Shown piece after piece: positions 23,040 through 36,200 of a DNA stretch of 64,000 bases; positions within the stretch are counted from its first letter, which is position 1; each line of letters begins with the position of its first letter. The notes under the pieces were generated by a model. The model saw nothing but the letters and a program-made list of their open reading frames with translations, had not been told where the DNA came from and did no database searches. The DNA lies in NCBI RefSeq assembly GCF_004210375.1, contig NC_134834.1:10215857-10279856 (forward strand), written 5' to 3'. Position numbers and translations under genes: made by a program. This DNA comes from Tachypleus tridentatus. Taxonomy: Eukaryota; Arthropoda; Merostomata; Xiphosura; Limulidae.

Positions 23040-23326
23040 GGTAGGAAGTGGACACAAATCCCTGGACTGCTTCACTCGAGTCAGCCTGGCCAATCAAAGT
23101 ATTTCTATATTACGTCAGTGTATGACGTCATTCAGTTGGCGTGATAACGTTAAGCGACAGCAGCCGGCATGTAGTAGAGAGTAGAGTCAGACGTATTTGA
23201 CAAAGATGTTACGACGACTGGAGAAATGTACTGAAATTCGTGTCTTATGTCTTACTTAAGTTACTTCTGTGAACTTGTGCCAGTAGAGTGACTGAAACCT
23301 CTAAAATCAATAGGTATTTGTTAAAA
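23040..23326 (+). promoter_or_regulatory. Promoter-like stretch with CCAAT box and two CRE-type sites
   Basis: GC rises here. CCAATCA at 23090-23096 is followed by TACGTCA (23111-23117) and the palindromic CRE TGACGTCA (23123-23130), then AGAGAGTAGAGTCAGACG. No TATA box. The only ATG soon after (GATGTTACGACGACTGG) gives a very short frame. The stretch ends in the assembly gap, so a target gene cannot be named. Confidence 0.35.
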
Positions 23327-23826
23327 NNNNNNNNNNNNNNNNNNNNNNNNNNNNNNNNNNNNNNNNNNNNNNNNNNNNNNNNNNNNNNNNNNNNNNNNNN
23401 NNNNNNNNNNNNNNNNNNNNNNNNNNNNNNNNNNNNNNNNNNNNNNNNNNNNNNNNNNNNNNNNNNNNNNNNNNNNNNNNNNNNNNNNNNNNNNNNNNNN
23501 NNNNNNNNNNNNNNNNNNNNNNNNNNNNNNNNNNNNNNNNNNNNNNNNNNNNNNNNNNNNNNNNNNNNNNNNNNNNNNNNNNNNNNNNNNNNNNNNNNNN
23601 NNNNNNNNNNNNNNNNNNNNNNNNNNNNNNNNNNNNNNNNNNNNNNNNNNNNNNNNNNNNNNNNNNNNNNNNNNNNNNNNNNNNNNNNNNNNNNNNNNNN
23701 NNNNNNNNNNNNNNNNNNNNNNNNNNNNNNNNNNNNNNNNNNNNNNNNNNNNNNNNNNNNNNNNNNNNNNNNNNNNNNNNNNNNNNNNNNNNNNNNNNNN
23801 NNNNNNNNNNNNNNNNNNNNNNNNNN
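23327..23826. other. Assembly gap (500 N)
   Basis: Exactly 500 N, a fixed-size placeholder; the true distance is unknown. Confidence 1.
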
Positions 23827-24106
23827 ACCAAATTTAGCATAAAGGTTTGTTGGGTCCATGAGGAGATACATGCAAATTTACAGTTTCACATCTTGTGTTT
23901 TGCTTGTTTTTATGGGCATTTTATAAAAGTGTACATAAAGGAAACAACTTTTCATGTTTTAAGATATCCTTTCTTTAATCACGAATTTACATAGCTTCCA
24001 TCCAAGGTAAAGGTACCCCAGCTAGTTATGTTAATGTTTAATCCAAATTGGATGATTAACTTCTAGGCTTAGCTCTGTATATAATGAAAATTCCAGATTT
24101 GCTTGG

Positions 24107-24226
24107 TTAATATGATTTCCAAAACTCTTCGTTCTTGGTTAATGACGTTCGATTAACCGAGCAGGAAATGTTAGCATGCCATACCCAGAATATTCCGTGA
24201 ACTCCAAGAATTGCCACGAATACAAA
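24107..24226 (-). CDS. Membrane protein gene, terminal exon (span 4 and stop)
   Basis: Acceptor TCTTATTTTCTTAG, phase 0, 39 codons and TAA at 24107-24109. Encodes FVFVAILGVHGIFWVWHANI, then a polar tail with an NRTS sequon, ending EEFWKSY. Only this phase is hydrophobic, which fits the phase-0 donors upstream. Confidence 0.55.
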   Translation of the reverse strand, partial: FVFVAILGVHGIFWVWHANISCSVNRTSLTKNEEFWKSY

Positions 24227-27200
24227 CTAAGAAAATAAGACATACACTTACTTTTGCCTAATCTAAGCAAAGAACTGCCTTCAATGACACACTTACATTG
24301 CAAAATAAAACGAAAGAGTTTAAGTTTACCTTTAAGCTTAAAAGCCGAAGAGATATCTCTCCTGTTAGAAAGCTAGACTCAGTGACGTGAGATGGGGTCC
24401 GCATGTTCCATGGGTAAAACTGGTCTCTCATTACGTACTGGCATTCATACATCACCAGAAAATCAACATAACGTGTTGGGAATGTTTGACCATAAACATA
24501 GGTTTTAAAGAGTAACGTTAGGTAGCGCTCTTCGATATAATTCCCAAATAAACTATATTTTTGTACAAAGTTATTGCACAAATGATATGTCCTGACTTAA
24601 ACTCTAAGAATTTCTTAAAATAAAACAAAAACACCATCTACCCAAAATAATTAATCAATTTATAGTGAAAATTTGAGGTGCTAAATAAATAGAATTATCA
24701 ACACAATAATTCTTAAAGAAATTCTTACATTATTAATCAATAATAATGTTATTAACAAAACACAGAACTTACTAAGCAAAACTAATATCAGTTAAACGTT
24801 AAAAAAACAACAACATCATAAAAAAAAATTAAAATATTAGCAAAACAATCTAGTAACAATATTAACAAAACAATATTAATATTAACAAAACAATATTAAT
24901 ACTAACAAAACAATATTAATATTAACAAAACAAAGTAATAACAATATTAACAAAACAATATTAATATTAACAAAACAATATTAATACTAACAAAACAATA
25001 TTAATATTAACAAAACAAAGTAATAACAATATTAACAAAACAATATTAATATTAACAAAACAAAGTAATAACAATATTAACAAAACAATATTAATATTAA
25101 CAAAACAAACTAATAACAATATTAACAAAACAATATTAATACTAACAAAACAATATTAATATTAACAAAACAATATTAATATTAACAAAACAAACTAATA
25201 ACAATATTAACAAAACAAACTAATAACAATATTAACAAAACAAACTAATAACAATATTAACAAAACAAACTAGTAATAATATTAACAAAACAAACTACAA
25301 ACAATATTAACAAAACAAACTAGTAACAATATTAAGAAAACAAACTAGTAACAATATTAACAAAACAAACTAGTAACAATATTAACAAAACAAACTACAA
25401 ACAATATTAACAAAACAAACTAGTAACAATATTAATAAAACAAACTAGTAACAATATTAATAAAACAATCTAGTAACAATATTAACAAAACAATATTAAT
25501 ATTAACAAAACAAAGTAATAACAATATTAACAAAACAATATTAATACTATCAAAACAATATTAATATTAACAAAACAAACTAATAACAATATTAACAAAA
25601 CAATATTAATACTAACAAAACAATATTAATATTAACAAAACAAACTAATAACAATACTAACAAAACAATATTAATATTAACAAAACAAACTAATAACAAT
25701 ACTAACAAAACAATATTAATATTAACAAAACAAACTAATAACAATATTAACAAAACAATATTAATACTAACAAAACAATATTAATATTAACAAAACAATA
25801 TTAATATTAACAAAACAAACTAGTAACAATATTAAGAAAACAAACTAATAACAATATTAACAAAACAAACTGGTAATAATATTTACAAAACAAACTAGTA
25901 ACAATATTAATAAAACAAACGAGTAACAATATTAACAAAACAAACTAATAACAATATTAACAAAACAAACTACAAACAATATTAACAAAACAAACTAGTA
26001 ACAATATTAACAAAACAAACTAGTAACAATATTAACAAAACAAACTAGTAACAATATTAACAAAACAAACTAGTAACAATATTAACAAAACAAACTAGTA
26101 ATAATATTAACAAAACAAACTAGTAACAATATTAATAAAACAAACGAGTAACAATATTAACAAAACAAACTAATAACAATATTAACAAAACAAACTAGTA
26201 ATAATATTAACAAAACAAACTACAAACAATATTAAGAAAACAAACTAGTAACAATATTAACAAAACAAACTAGTAATAATATTAACAAAACAAACTAGTA
26301 ACAATATTAACAAAACAAACTAGTAATAATATTAACAAAACAAACTAGTAACAATATTAAGAAAACAAACTAGTAACAATATTAACAAAACAATATTAAC
26401 AAAACAAACTAGTAACAATATTAACAAAACAAACTAGTAACAATATTAATAAAACAAACGAGTAACAATATTAACAAAACAAACTAGTAACAATATTAAC
26501 AAAACAAACTAGTAATAATATTAACAAAACAGTAACAATATTAACAAATCAACCCCAAAAGTAACAAAACAGTAACAATATTAACAAAACAATACTAATA
26601 TTAACAACCTAGTAATAATATTAACAAAATGATACCAATATTATAAAACTAGGAACAATATTTACAAAACTAACAAAACAATACCAATACTAACAAATCA
26701 GTAACAATATTAAGAAATCAATAGCAATATTAGCAAACTAGTAACAATGTTAACAAAACAGTGACAATGTCAACAAAACAATACCATTATTAACAAAACA
26801 ACACCAAAATTAACAAAACAGTAATAATATTAACAAAACAACGCCAAAAGTAACAAAACAGTAACAATATTAACAAAATAATACAAATATTAACAACCTC
26901 GTAATAATATTAACAAAACAGTAACAATATTAATAAAACAATACCAATATTAACAACCTAGTAACAATATTAACAAAAGAATACCAATATTAACATATCA
27001 GTAACAATATTCACAAAACTAACACTATTAACAAAATGATACCAATGTTTACAAAAATATCTCAATTTTAACAAAACAATACCAGTATAAATAAAACACT
27101 ATTATTAACAAAACAGTAAAAATATTAACAGAACAACACCAAAATTAACAAAACAGTTAGAATATTAACAAAACAATAACAATATTAACAACATGGTAAA

Positions 27201-30200
27201 ATGTGAACGAAACAATACCAATATTAACAAAACAGTAACAATACTGACAACACAGTAATAATATTAAGAAGCTAGTAACAATATTAACAACATAGTAAAG
27301 ATATGAGCAAAACAATACCAATATTAAAAAACAGTAATAATATTAACAAAAATATACCAGTATTAACAAAACACTAACACTATGAACAAAACAGTAATAA
27401 TATTGAGAAACAGGCTACAATATTAACAAAACAGTAATAATATTAAGAAACAGGTTACAATATTAACAAAACAGTAATAATATTAAGAAACAGGTTACAA
27501 TATTAACAAAACAGTAATAATATTAACAAAACAGTAATAATATTAAGAAACTTGTTACAATATTAACAAAACAGTAATAATATTAAGAAACTTGTTACAA
27601 TATTAACAAAACAGTAATAATATTAAGAAACAGGTTACAATATTAACAAAACAGTAATAATATTAACAAAACAGTAATAATATTAAGAAACTAGTAACAA
27701 TATTGACAAAACAGTAATAATATTAACCAAATATTGACGTCACTTACCATTACGATTCGTACTAAGATAAAACCAATGCTAGCAACAATATCTACAGCAG
27801 CAAAAATCCCCAGGAAGAAGACGATCTTCAGGGGAACTCCACCCTGAAGAGAAATGAGAGAACGAGTTGACAGACTTAACGTGAAATATTTGTTTATCTT
27901 CACTGGTCGTTAGACTGATTACCATATATGTTCAAGAAAGACTAAGAATAGTAAAGGATAACGTAAGCTGGTTTAGTTCAAGTACCTTGTTAATAATATT
28001 TGAAACAAGGTACGACTTAACCTTCCTTCATTACATTTATTTTTACAGACAATATGGGCGTGCTTACTAGTTAGCATACCGAACAGGATTGTCTACATTT
28101 TACCATTCGTTATTGGAAAATCACGGTTTGCACTTTTGGGGAATGGGTGCGTTATTAGAGTGGCAGTCAGATCCTACTATTAGATCAGCTTTCTACTAGC
28201 TACCTTTCTTCTATAGTCTATCAGTCCAACATACCGATGGAAGGGGGGTTAACCCAGATAGACCTTCGGTAATTTTGAGTGAGTATCCGAATTGAATAAA
28301 ACGTTTAAAACGTGAAACCAATACGTTTATTACAATATAAAAACGGAACACAGGTTTTCCGTCAAAATTTACTTCAAAGAGATTTCTCTCCAGAATGTTG
28401 TGAATAAAGGCTCACTGGCAAGTCTGAGAGCTTATAATACTAGAAAGCCGGTTTCGATACCCGCTGTGGAAGAACAGAGCGGTTCAAGTTCCTGTTATTG
28501 TTTCTCTTACTCAAGTTAGTCAGAGGTACGTTAGTGGATTTACAACGCCAACGTGTTCTTCCTGGTGTACAGAGCGCAATTATCTTATTGCACTAAAACA
28601 AACAAAAAACGTCAGAACCAAGTAATACGCCCTCTGTTGGCCATCCAAGGACCTGTTAAATAATACGCCCTCTGTTGGTCATCCAAGCACCTGTTAAGTA
28701 ATACGCCCTCTGTTGGCCATCCCAGTTATATTTCCATTCCGATTTGCTTGTCAACATACAGATGGATACAACCCATTTTTGTTGGGAAGGAGGCCTAATT
28801 TGTATGTCGTGTAAAAGGCGAAGGAGACATTTCATTTCGGCTGATTGTCAAATGACTAAAGTTAAACACAAAGGCGTGATCTACAAGTTACCCGTCGAGT
28901 CCAAGGTTCGATCCACGGTTAATAGTTGAATATATTCCGACATTTAAACTATAAATGCCTTATAGCTGTAATGATGTCGCTATTCACCACAAACTGGTCA
29001 AAAGCTCTAAATTATGACTGGATATGTCTATATCTTTAGGAGAGTAGGGGTGTGTCCAAATGACTTTTAAGCTCATGGGTTACAAAAGGGGCAGATCAGT
29101 CTGAAAATACCCTACCTTGTGTGTTTATGTCGACTTTAATTTGACACTTAAGGTGTAAGTAAGAATTATTATAATTTGAACGTATATTCTGCTTACTTCT
29201 TGAGTTGTCTGACTTATGGAAAACGCCATCCACCACCAACTTAGAATGAACCCAAGGTGAAGACAATACTTAGAATGAGGGTGGTCCTTACTGACTGTAA
29301 CTCCACTATAAACAGTAACAATTAATACAGTAATAACACATGTGGTTAACTTATGTAGTAACGATAATTATACTACAAACAGCAACAAGTAATAGAGTAA
29401 TAACACATGTGGTTAACTTATGTAGTAACGATAATTCTACTACAAACAGCAACAAGTAATAGAGTAATAACACATGTGGTTAACTTATGTAGTAACGATA
29501 ATTATACTACAAACAGCAACAAGTAATAGAGTAATAACACATGTGGTTAACTTATGTAGTAACGATAATTATACTACAAACAGCAACAAGTAATAGAGTA
29601 ATAACACGTGTGGTTAACTTATGTAGTAACGATAATTCTACTACAAACAGCAACAAGTAATAGAGTAATAACACATGTGGTTAACTTATGTAGTAACGAT
29701 AATTATACTACAAACAGCAACAAGTAATAGAGTAATAACACGTGTGGTTAACTTATGTAGTAACGATAATTCTACTACAAACAGCAACAAGTAATAGAGT
29801 AATAACACATGTGGTTAACTTATGTAGTAACGATAATTCTACTACAAACAGTAACAAGTAATAGAGTAATAACACATGTGGTTAACTTATGTAGTAACGA
29901 TAATTCTACTACAAACAGCAACAAGTAATAGAGTAATAACACATGTGGTTAACTTATGTAGTAACGATAATTCTACTACAAACAGCAACAAGTAATAGAG
30001 TAATATCACGTGTGGTTAACTTATGTAGTAACGATAATTCTACTACAAACAGCAACAAGTAATAGAGTAATAACACATGTGGTTAACTTATGTAGTAACG
30101 ACAATTATACTACAAACAGCAACAAGTAATAGAGTAATAACACGTGTGGTTAACTTATGTAGTAACGATAATTCTACTACAAACAGCAACAAGTAATAGA

Positions 30201-33200
30201 GTAATAACACATGTGGTTAACTTATGTAGTAACGATAATTATACTACAAACAGCAACAAGTAATAGAGTAATAACACATGTGGTTAACTTATGTAGTAAC
30301 GATAATTCTACTACAAACAGTAACAAGTAATAGAGTAATAACACATGTGGTTAACTTATGTAGTAACGATAATTCTACTACAAACAGCAACAAGTAATAG
30401 AGTAATAACACATGTGGTTAACTTATGTAGTAACGATAATTATACTACAAACAGCAACAAGAAGTAATAGAGTAATAACACATGTGGTTAACTTATGTAG
30501 TAACGATAATTCCACTATAAACAACGACAACGAACAGGGAAGTAACAACACTGTGGTTAATGTGATAAACTATTGGTGAATCTAAAAACTTTGTTTATTA
30601 GAAATAAAATTTCCCTCTCAGGTGTATCACACGAATAATCCGATAAGAAAAAGCGCGCAGTGTATTTAGATTTAAATTCACGTAGGAGTGAAAACAACAG
30701 AAAATAAAAAAAATTATAGGGTCCTTTCAAGTACATAATTTGTTTATGATAAGAGTTGATTTCATAGATCTTGAGGTAATATAAACCAAACTCCATTACC
30801 CATATTACAATGAAATAGATGATAAAGTGAATTTAAACAGGCTGTAAACAGGCTGAGTCCTTTCCTGAAAACTTTGTTACTAAAAAACAAGATATCGATA
30901 CAGAATGAAATATAAATTACAATAATACAATAAATTACATTTTGTGATGTTGGGAAACCATACTCACATATATTGTACTCCAAATCTGCTTTTAGATTAC
31001 TGAGGTTTAATTGTGAAGAAGAAAGCTGTTGATCTCCGCTAGATGGCACTTTAGAAGGTTGTGAGACCGAGGCTTCTTGGTTGGATGTGTTTAACTTTGT
31101 AACTGGAAGCTCGTCTGGGATCCACACTGACGTCACTGTTTGTAGAAAACTGTTTTGTCTGTCCACGTCGTAGAGTTTTTCTACAAACAGGATTAGAGCT
31201 AGGAAAGAAATGCCCTATAGAAATATTAAAGAATCATTATTGGTACTGATGAAGTAGTCCTAACAACAAATCATATTTCCTACCATAATATCCAAAACTT
31301 TCAATATCTTACGTCTCAGTTATCATAAGGAGTTTTCAAAGCTATCACCTCAGTTGACCCATTTCAATCAGTTTAAAATTATCATTGGAATTACAATTTT
31401 GCACAGTTGGATCAAAATAGAGTTATTTTTGTCGCGTTTTGTTTATCATACACTTTGTTTATTTCTTAGGAAAATAGTAACTGACGTCACATTCTCATAT
31501 GTCTTCATTATATGGATAATGTTGGCGAGGCCTAACTAGTAGTTTCCTACACGATAAAGTAGTGAGTTTGACTAAGGAAATGTTCTGACTAATGAACATA
31601 AAAGTTTTACCTACGTCTACAAATGTAGTAGGAAATACAACGGTTTCTTTTTTCCCGCCCATTACATATTCGAAACAAGTAATTTTAAAAAAGCGTGTTA
31701 GGCCTATGTATGTATTGTCTACCACCGTTCTTTTCACCAGGCTTTCGAAATAAAGAACTCGGTTATCGGGGAGGGCTCAGTGTGGTCAGAAGTCTAGAAT
31801 GTTGTTCACTTGTGGTATCTACCATGATTTTTTTATTCATTTCTTATATGGTATATATACACATGTATGTATCGTTTTCCAAAAATAAATAATATATTTT
31901 GTCTACTGGTATGTGTACGTTTTATAGCCAAGCCACATCGGGCTATCTGCTGTGTCCACCGAGGGGAATCGAACCCTTGATGTTAGCGTTGTGAATCCGT
32001 AGACTTGTCGCTGTACCAGTTGGAAATACGACATCTAGTAACAGATGGAAATCAACTGTTTCTTTGTTTGTAATTAAGAACAAAGGTACGCAATGAGTTA
32101 TCTGTGTTCTGCTCATCATGAGTAACGAAACATGGTTTCTAGCGTTGCGAATCCACTGATATACCGTTGTGCCACTCATGGGCACGAATTAACGAAGATA
32201 AAGTTCAGGGAGAAAAGTGTATATTGTTAAAGTCATTGTAGATAGTAGCAGAAACAATAAGTATTTACAAACATTGTTAGATCATTGTTGCTTGTAGCAG
32301 AAACAAATAATAAATATTTACAAACAATATTAAATCATTGTTGCTCGTAGCAGAAACAAATAATAAATATTTACAAACATTGTTAAATCATTGTTGTTCG
32401 TAGCAGAAAAAATTAATAAATATTTACAAATATTGTTAGATCATTGTTGCTCGTAGCAGAAACAAATAATAAATATTTCCAAACATTGTTAAATCATTGT
32501 TGCTCGTAGCAGAAACAAATAATAAATATAACAAACATTGTTAAATCATTGTTGCTCGGAGCAGAAACAAATAATACATATTTACAAACATTGTTAAATC
32601 ATTGTTGCTCGTAGCAGAAACAAATAATAAATATAACAAACATTGTTAAATCATTGTTGCTCGGAGCAGAAACAAATAATACATATTTACAAACATTGTT
32701 AAATCATTGTTGCTCGGAGCAGAAACAAATAATACATATTTACAAACATTGTTAAATCATTGTTGCTCGTAGCAGAAAAAATTAATAAATATTTACAAAC
32801 ATTGTTAAATCACTGTCGATAGTAGTAGAAAGAAATCATAAGCATTGACAGACATTGATGTATCACTGTCTGAACAAATGTCCAGTTAGTTCATGTTGAA
32901 CAAAACTCAAGATTATCCTGTTTTACCAAAAAACTCTCCAACCAATTCATGTTGAACGAACCTCAAGATATCACTCTCTTAGCACAAAAATGTTCAATCA
33001 GTTCATCGTGAACAAGCCTGAAGATATCACAACCTTTACATAAAAATGTCCAGTCAGTTCATCTTGAACAAACCACAATGATATCACAACCTTTACATAA
33101 AAATGTCCAGTCAGTTCATATTAAACAAGCCACAATAATATCACAACCTTTACATAAAAATGTCCAGTCAGTTCATATTAAACAAACCATAATGATATCA

Positions 33201-36200
33201 CAACCTTTACATAAAAATGTCCAGTCAGTTCATATTAAACAAACCACAATGATATCACAACCTTTACATAAAAATGTCCAGTCAGTTCATATTAAACAAA
33301 CCACAATGATATCACAACCTTTACATAAAAATGTCCAGTCAGTTCATAGTAAACAAACCACAATGACATCACAACCTTTACATAGAAATGTCCAGTCAAT
33401 TCATAGTAAACAAACCACAATGACATCACAACCTTTACACAAAAATGTCCAGTCAGTTCATATTAAACAAGCCACAATAATATCACAACCTTTACATAAA
33501 AATGTCCAGTCAGTTCATATTAAACAAACCACAATGATATCACAACCTTTACATAAAAATGTCCAGTCAGTTCATAGTAAACAAACCACAATGACATCAC
33601 AACCTTTACATAAAAATGTCCAGTCAGTTCATATTAAACAAACCACAATGATATCACAACCTTTACATAAAAATGTCCAGTCAGTTCATATTAAACAAAC
33701 CACAATGATATCACAACCTTTACATAAAAATGTCCAGTCAGTTCATATTAAACAAACCACAATGACATCACAACCTTTACATAAAAATGTCCAGTCAGTT
33801 CATAGTAAACAAACCACAATGACATCACAACCTTTACATAGAAATGTCCAGTCAGTTCATATTAAACAAACCATAAAAATATCACAACCTTTACATAAAA
33901 ATGTCCAGTCAGTTCGTATTAAACAAACCACAAAGATATCACAACCTTTACATAAAAATGTCCAGTCAGTTCATATTAAACAAACCACAATTATCTCACA
34001 ACCTTTACATAAAAATGTCCAGTCAGTTCATATTAAACAAACCACAATAATATCACAACCTTTAAATAAAAATGTCCAGTCAGTTCATATTAAACAAACC
34101 ACAATGATATCACAACCTTTACATAAAAATGTCCAGTCAGTTCATATTAAACAAACCACAATGATATCACAACCTTTAAATAAAAATGTCCAGTCAGTTC
34201 ATATTAAACAAACCACAATGATATCACAACCTTTACATAAAAATGTCCAGTCAGTTCATATTAAACAAACCACAATGATATCACAACCTTTACATAAAAA
34301 TGTCCAGTCAGTTCATATTAAACAAACCACAATGATATCACAACCTTTACATAAAAGTGTCCAGTCAGTTCATATTAAACAAACCACAATGATATCACAA
34401 CCTGAACACAAAAATCTCCAATCGGTGCATGTCGAACAAATCTAATGATTTCCCCACTTCACCAAAAAGTGTCCAATCAGCTCATGTTAAGCAAACTACT
34501 AGGTTTCCTTGTTTTACCAAAAAAATGTCCAATCACTTTATGTTGAACAAATATAGATGAATCATTTAACTAAAAAATTTTTAATCAGCTCATGTTGAAC
34601 GAACCGCAAGAAACCTTACGACAAAAATGTAGAAACTTATGACATACAAAAACAAATATGAGGTAACAATCTCACCTTTGTAAATTACGAAGCTATACAT
34701 TTTAGGCATTCCAAAAACGTATGTTTGTTAAAAGTTATTAAACAACAGAAGTAGGAAGAGAAGTGATTTCCTTATGTAAGTTATAAAACATATCAGTAAT
34801 TTTTGGACGAATTATGAAACACCTTGTTATAAGATATGTCAGGATTTTGTTATTGAAATTATAAAACGTTTTAATGTTTCTTTTTAAACAAATTAGAACG
34901 TCCTGAAGGTCCCTCCCAAACCCCAGAATAAAACTAAATCATTTTTTTACTGCGGTGGTAAAAAACATAAAAGTTATAAACAGATGCTGCGAGCCAATCA
35001 GTAAGCTTCAGATGTTCTTACACAACACGAATATACCATTACTCATGTATCTCAGAACGGCTGGTGTGGGTATTAACATGCTTATTGATGAGGATAGAAC
35101 CACGTTTCGATCTTCCTAGGTCATCTTCAGGTTAGGAAAGAGAGCCCAACTTATACAGTAACCAAAACCAAAATTAAACCAATATAAAGGAACAACTTTA
35201 TACCTATACTGATGGCCCGGTATGGCCAAGCGCGTTAAGGCGTGCGACTCGTAATCTGAGGGTAGCGAGTTCGCATCCCGTCGCGCCAAACATGCTCGCC
35301 CTTTCAGCCGTGGGGACGTCATAATGTGACGGTCAATCCCACTATTCGTTGTTAAAGAGTAGCCCAAGAGTTGGCAGTGGGTAGTGATGACTAGCTGCTT
35401 TCCCTCTATTCTTACACTACTAAATTAGGGACGGCTAGCGCAGATAGCCCTCGTGTAGCTTTGCGCAAAATAAAGAAAACAAAACAAAAAATCTATACTA
35501 ATTAATATCCTAACATCCACTTGCAACGCCCTCTACAATCCCGACACCCGTTTATACTCTCGTCTCTAAGACATGTGTCCGGCAACGGTCACTTGCAAAC
35601 TCTCTCTTTCTTAACTTGAAGATGACCTAGTAAGGTCGAAACGTTGTTCTCTGCTTATCAGAAAAAGTGTTAATACCCACACCAGCTGTTCTGATATACA
35701 TTTTTATTTCAAGTGGGTTTCTCGTCATCAAGGAATACGATTTCGAGGTTTTCTAAATATTATTTTGCTTTTCTCAAAAACGTAGCTAGCGAACCCCACA
35801 AAGAGAAGTAAAATTGGAGAAAGGTTTGAAAAATGATTGACATGAGTCCACTTAAAGAGGTTCCTAATAGTGTAGACACAACAGGATCCGGAGTTGGCCC
35901 CTAACCACCTGAATGTACCAGTTCTTTCTATCCGGTTTCCATTTTTATTTTTTAACTAGCTGTTTTTAAGAATTTCGGGATCACAGCTAATTAGTTGTGT
36001 TCACAACCTATTACAACTAATTAGTTGTGCTTACAACCAAGTACAACAAATAAGTTGTGCTCACAACCTAATACAACTAATTGTTTGTGCTCACAACCTA
36101 ATACAACTAATTAGTTGTGCTCATAACCTAATACAACTAATTAGTTGTGCTCACAACCTAATACAACTAACTGTTTGTGCTCACAACCTAATACAACTAA

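Noticed and set aside
23245..23871. Open frames of 177-208 codons on both strands
   Set aside because: Almost entirely N; artefact of the assembly gap. The same holds for frames across 54974-55473.
24836..27728. CRISPR-like direct repeats
   Set aside because: No unique spacers; units are contiguous variants of one another in a eukaryotic intron.
31495..31737. 80-codon minus-strand frame near exon 2 of the membrane protein gene
   Set aside because: No acceptor or donor in phase with the neighbouring exons and no membrane span; the direct 39902 to 31214 joint is in phase without it.
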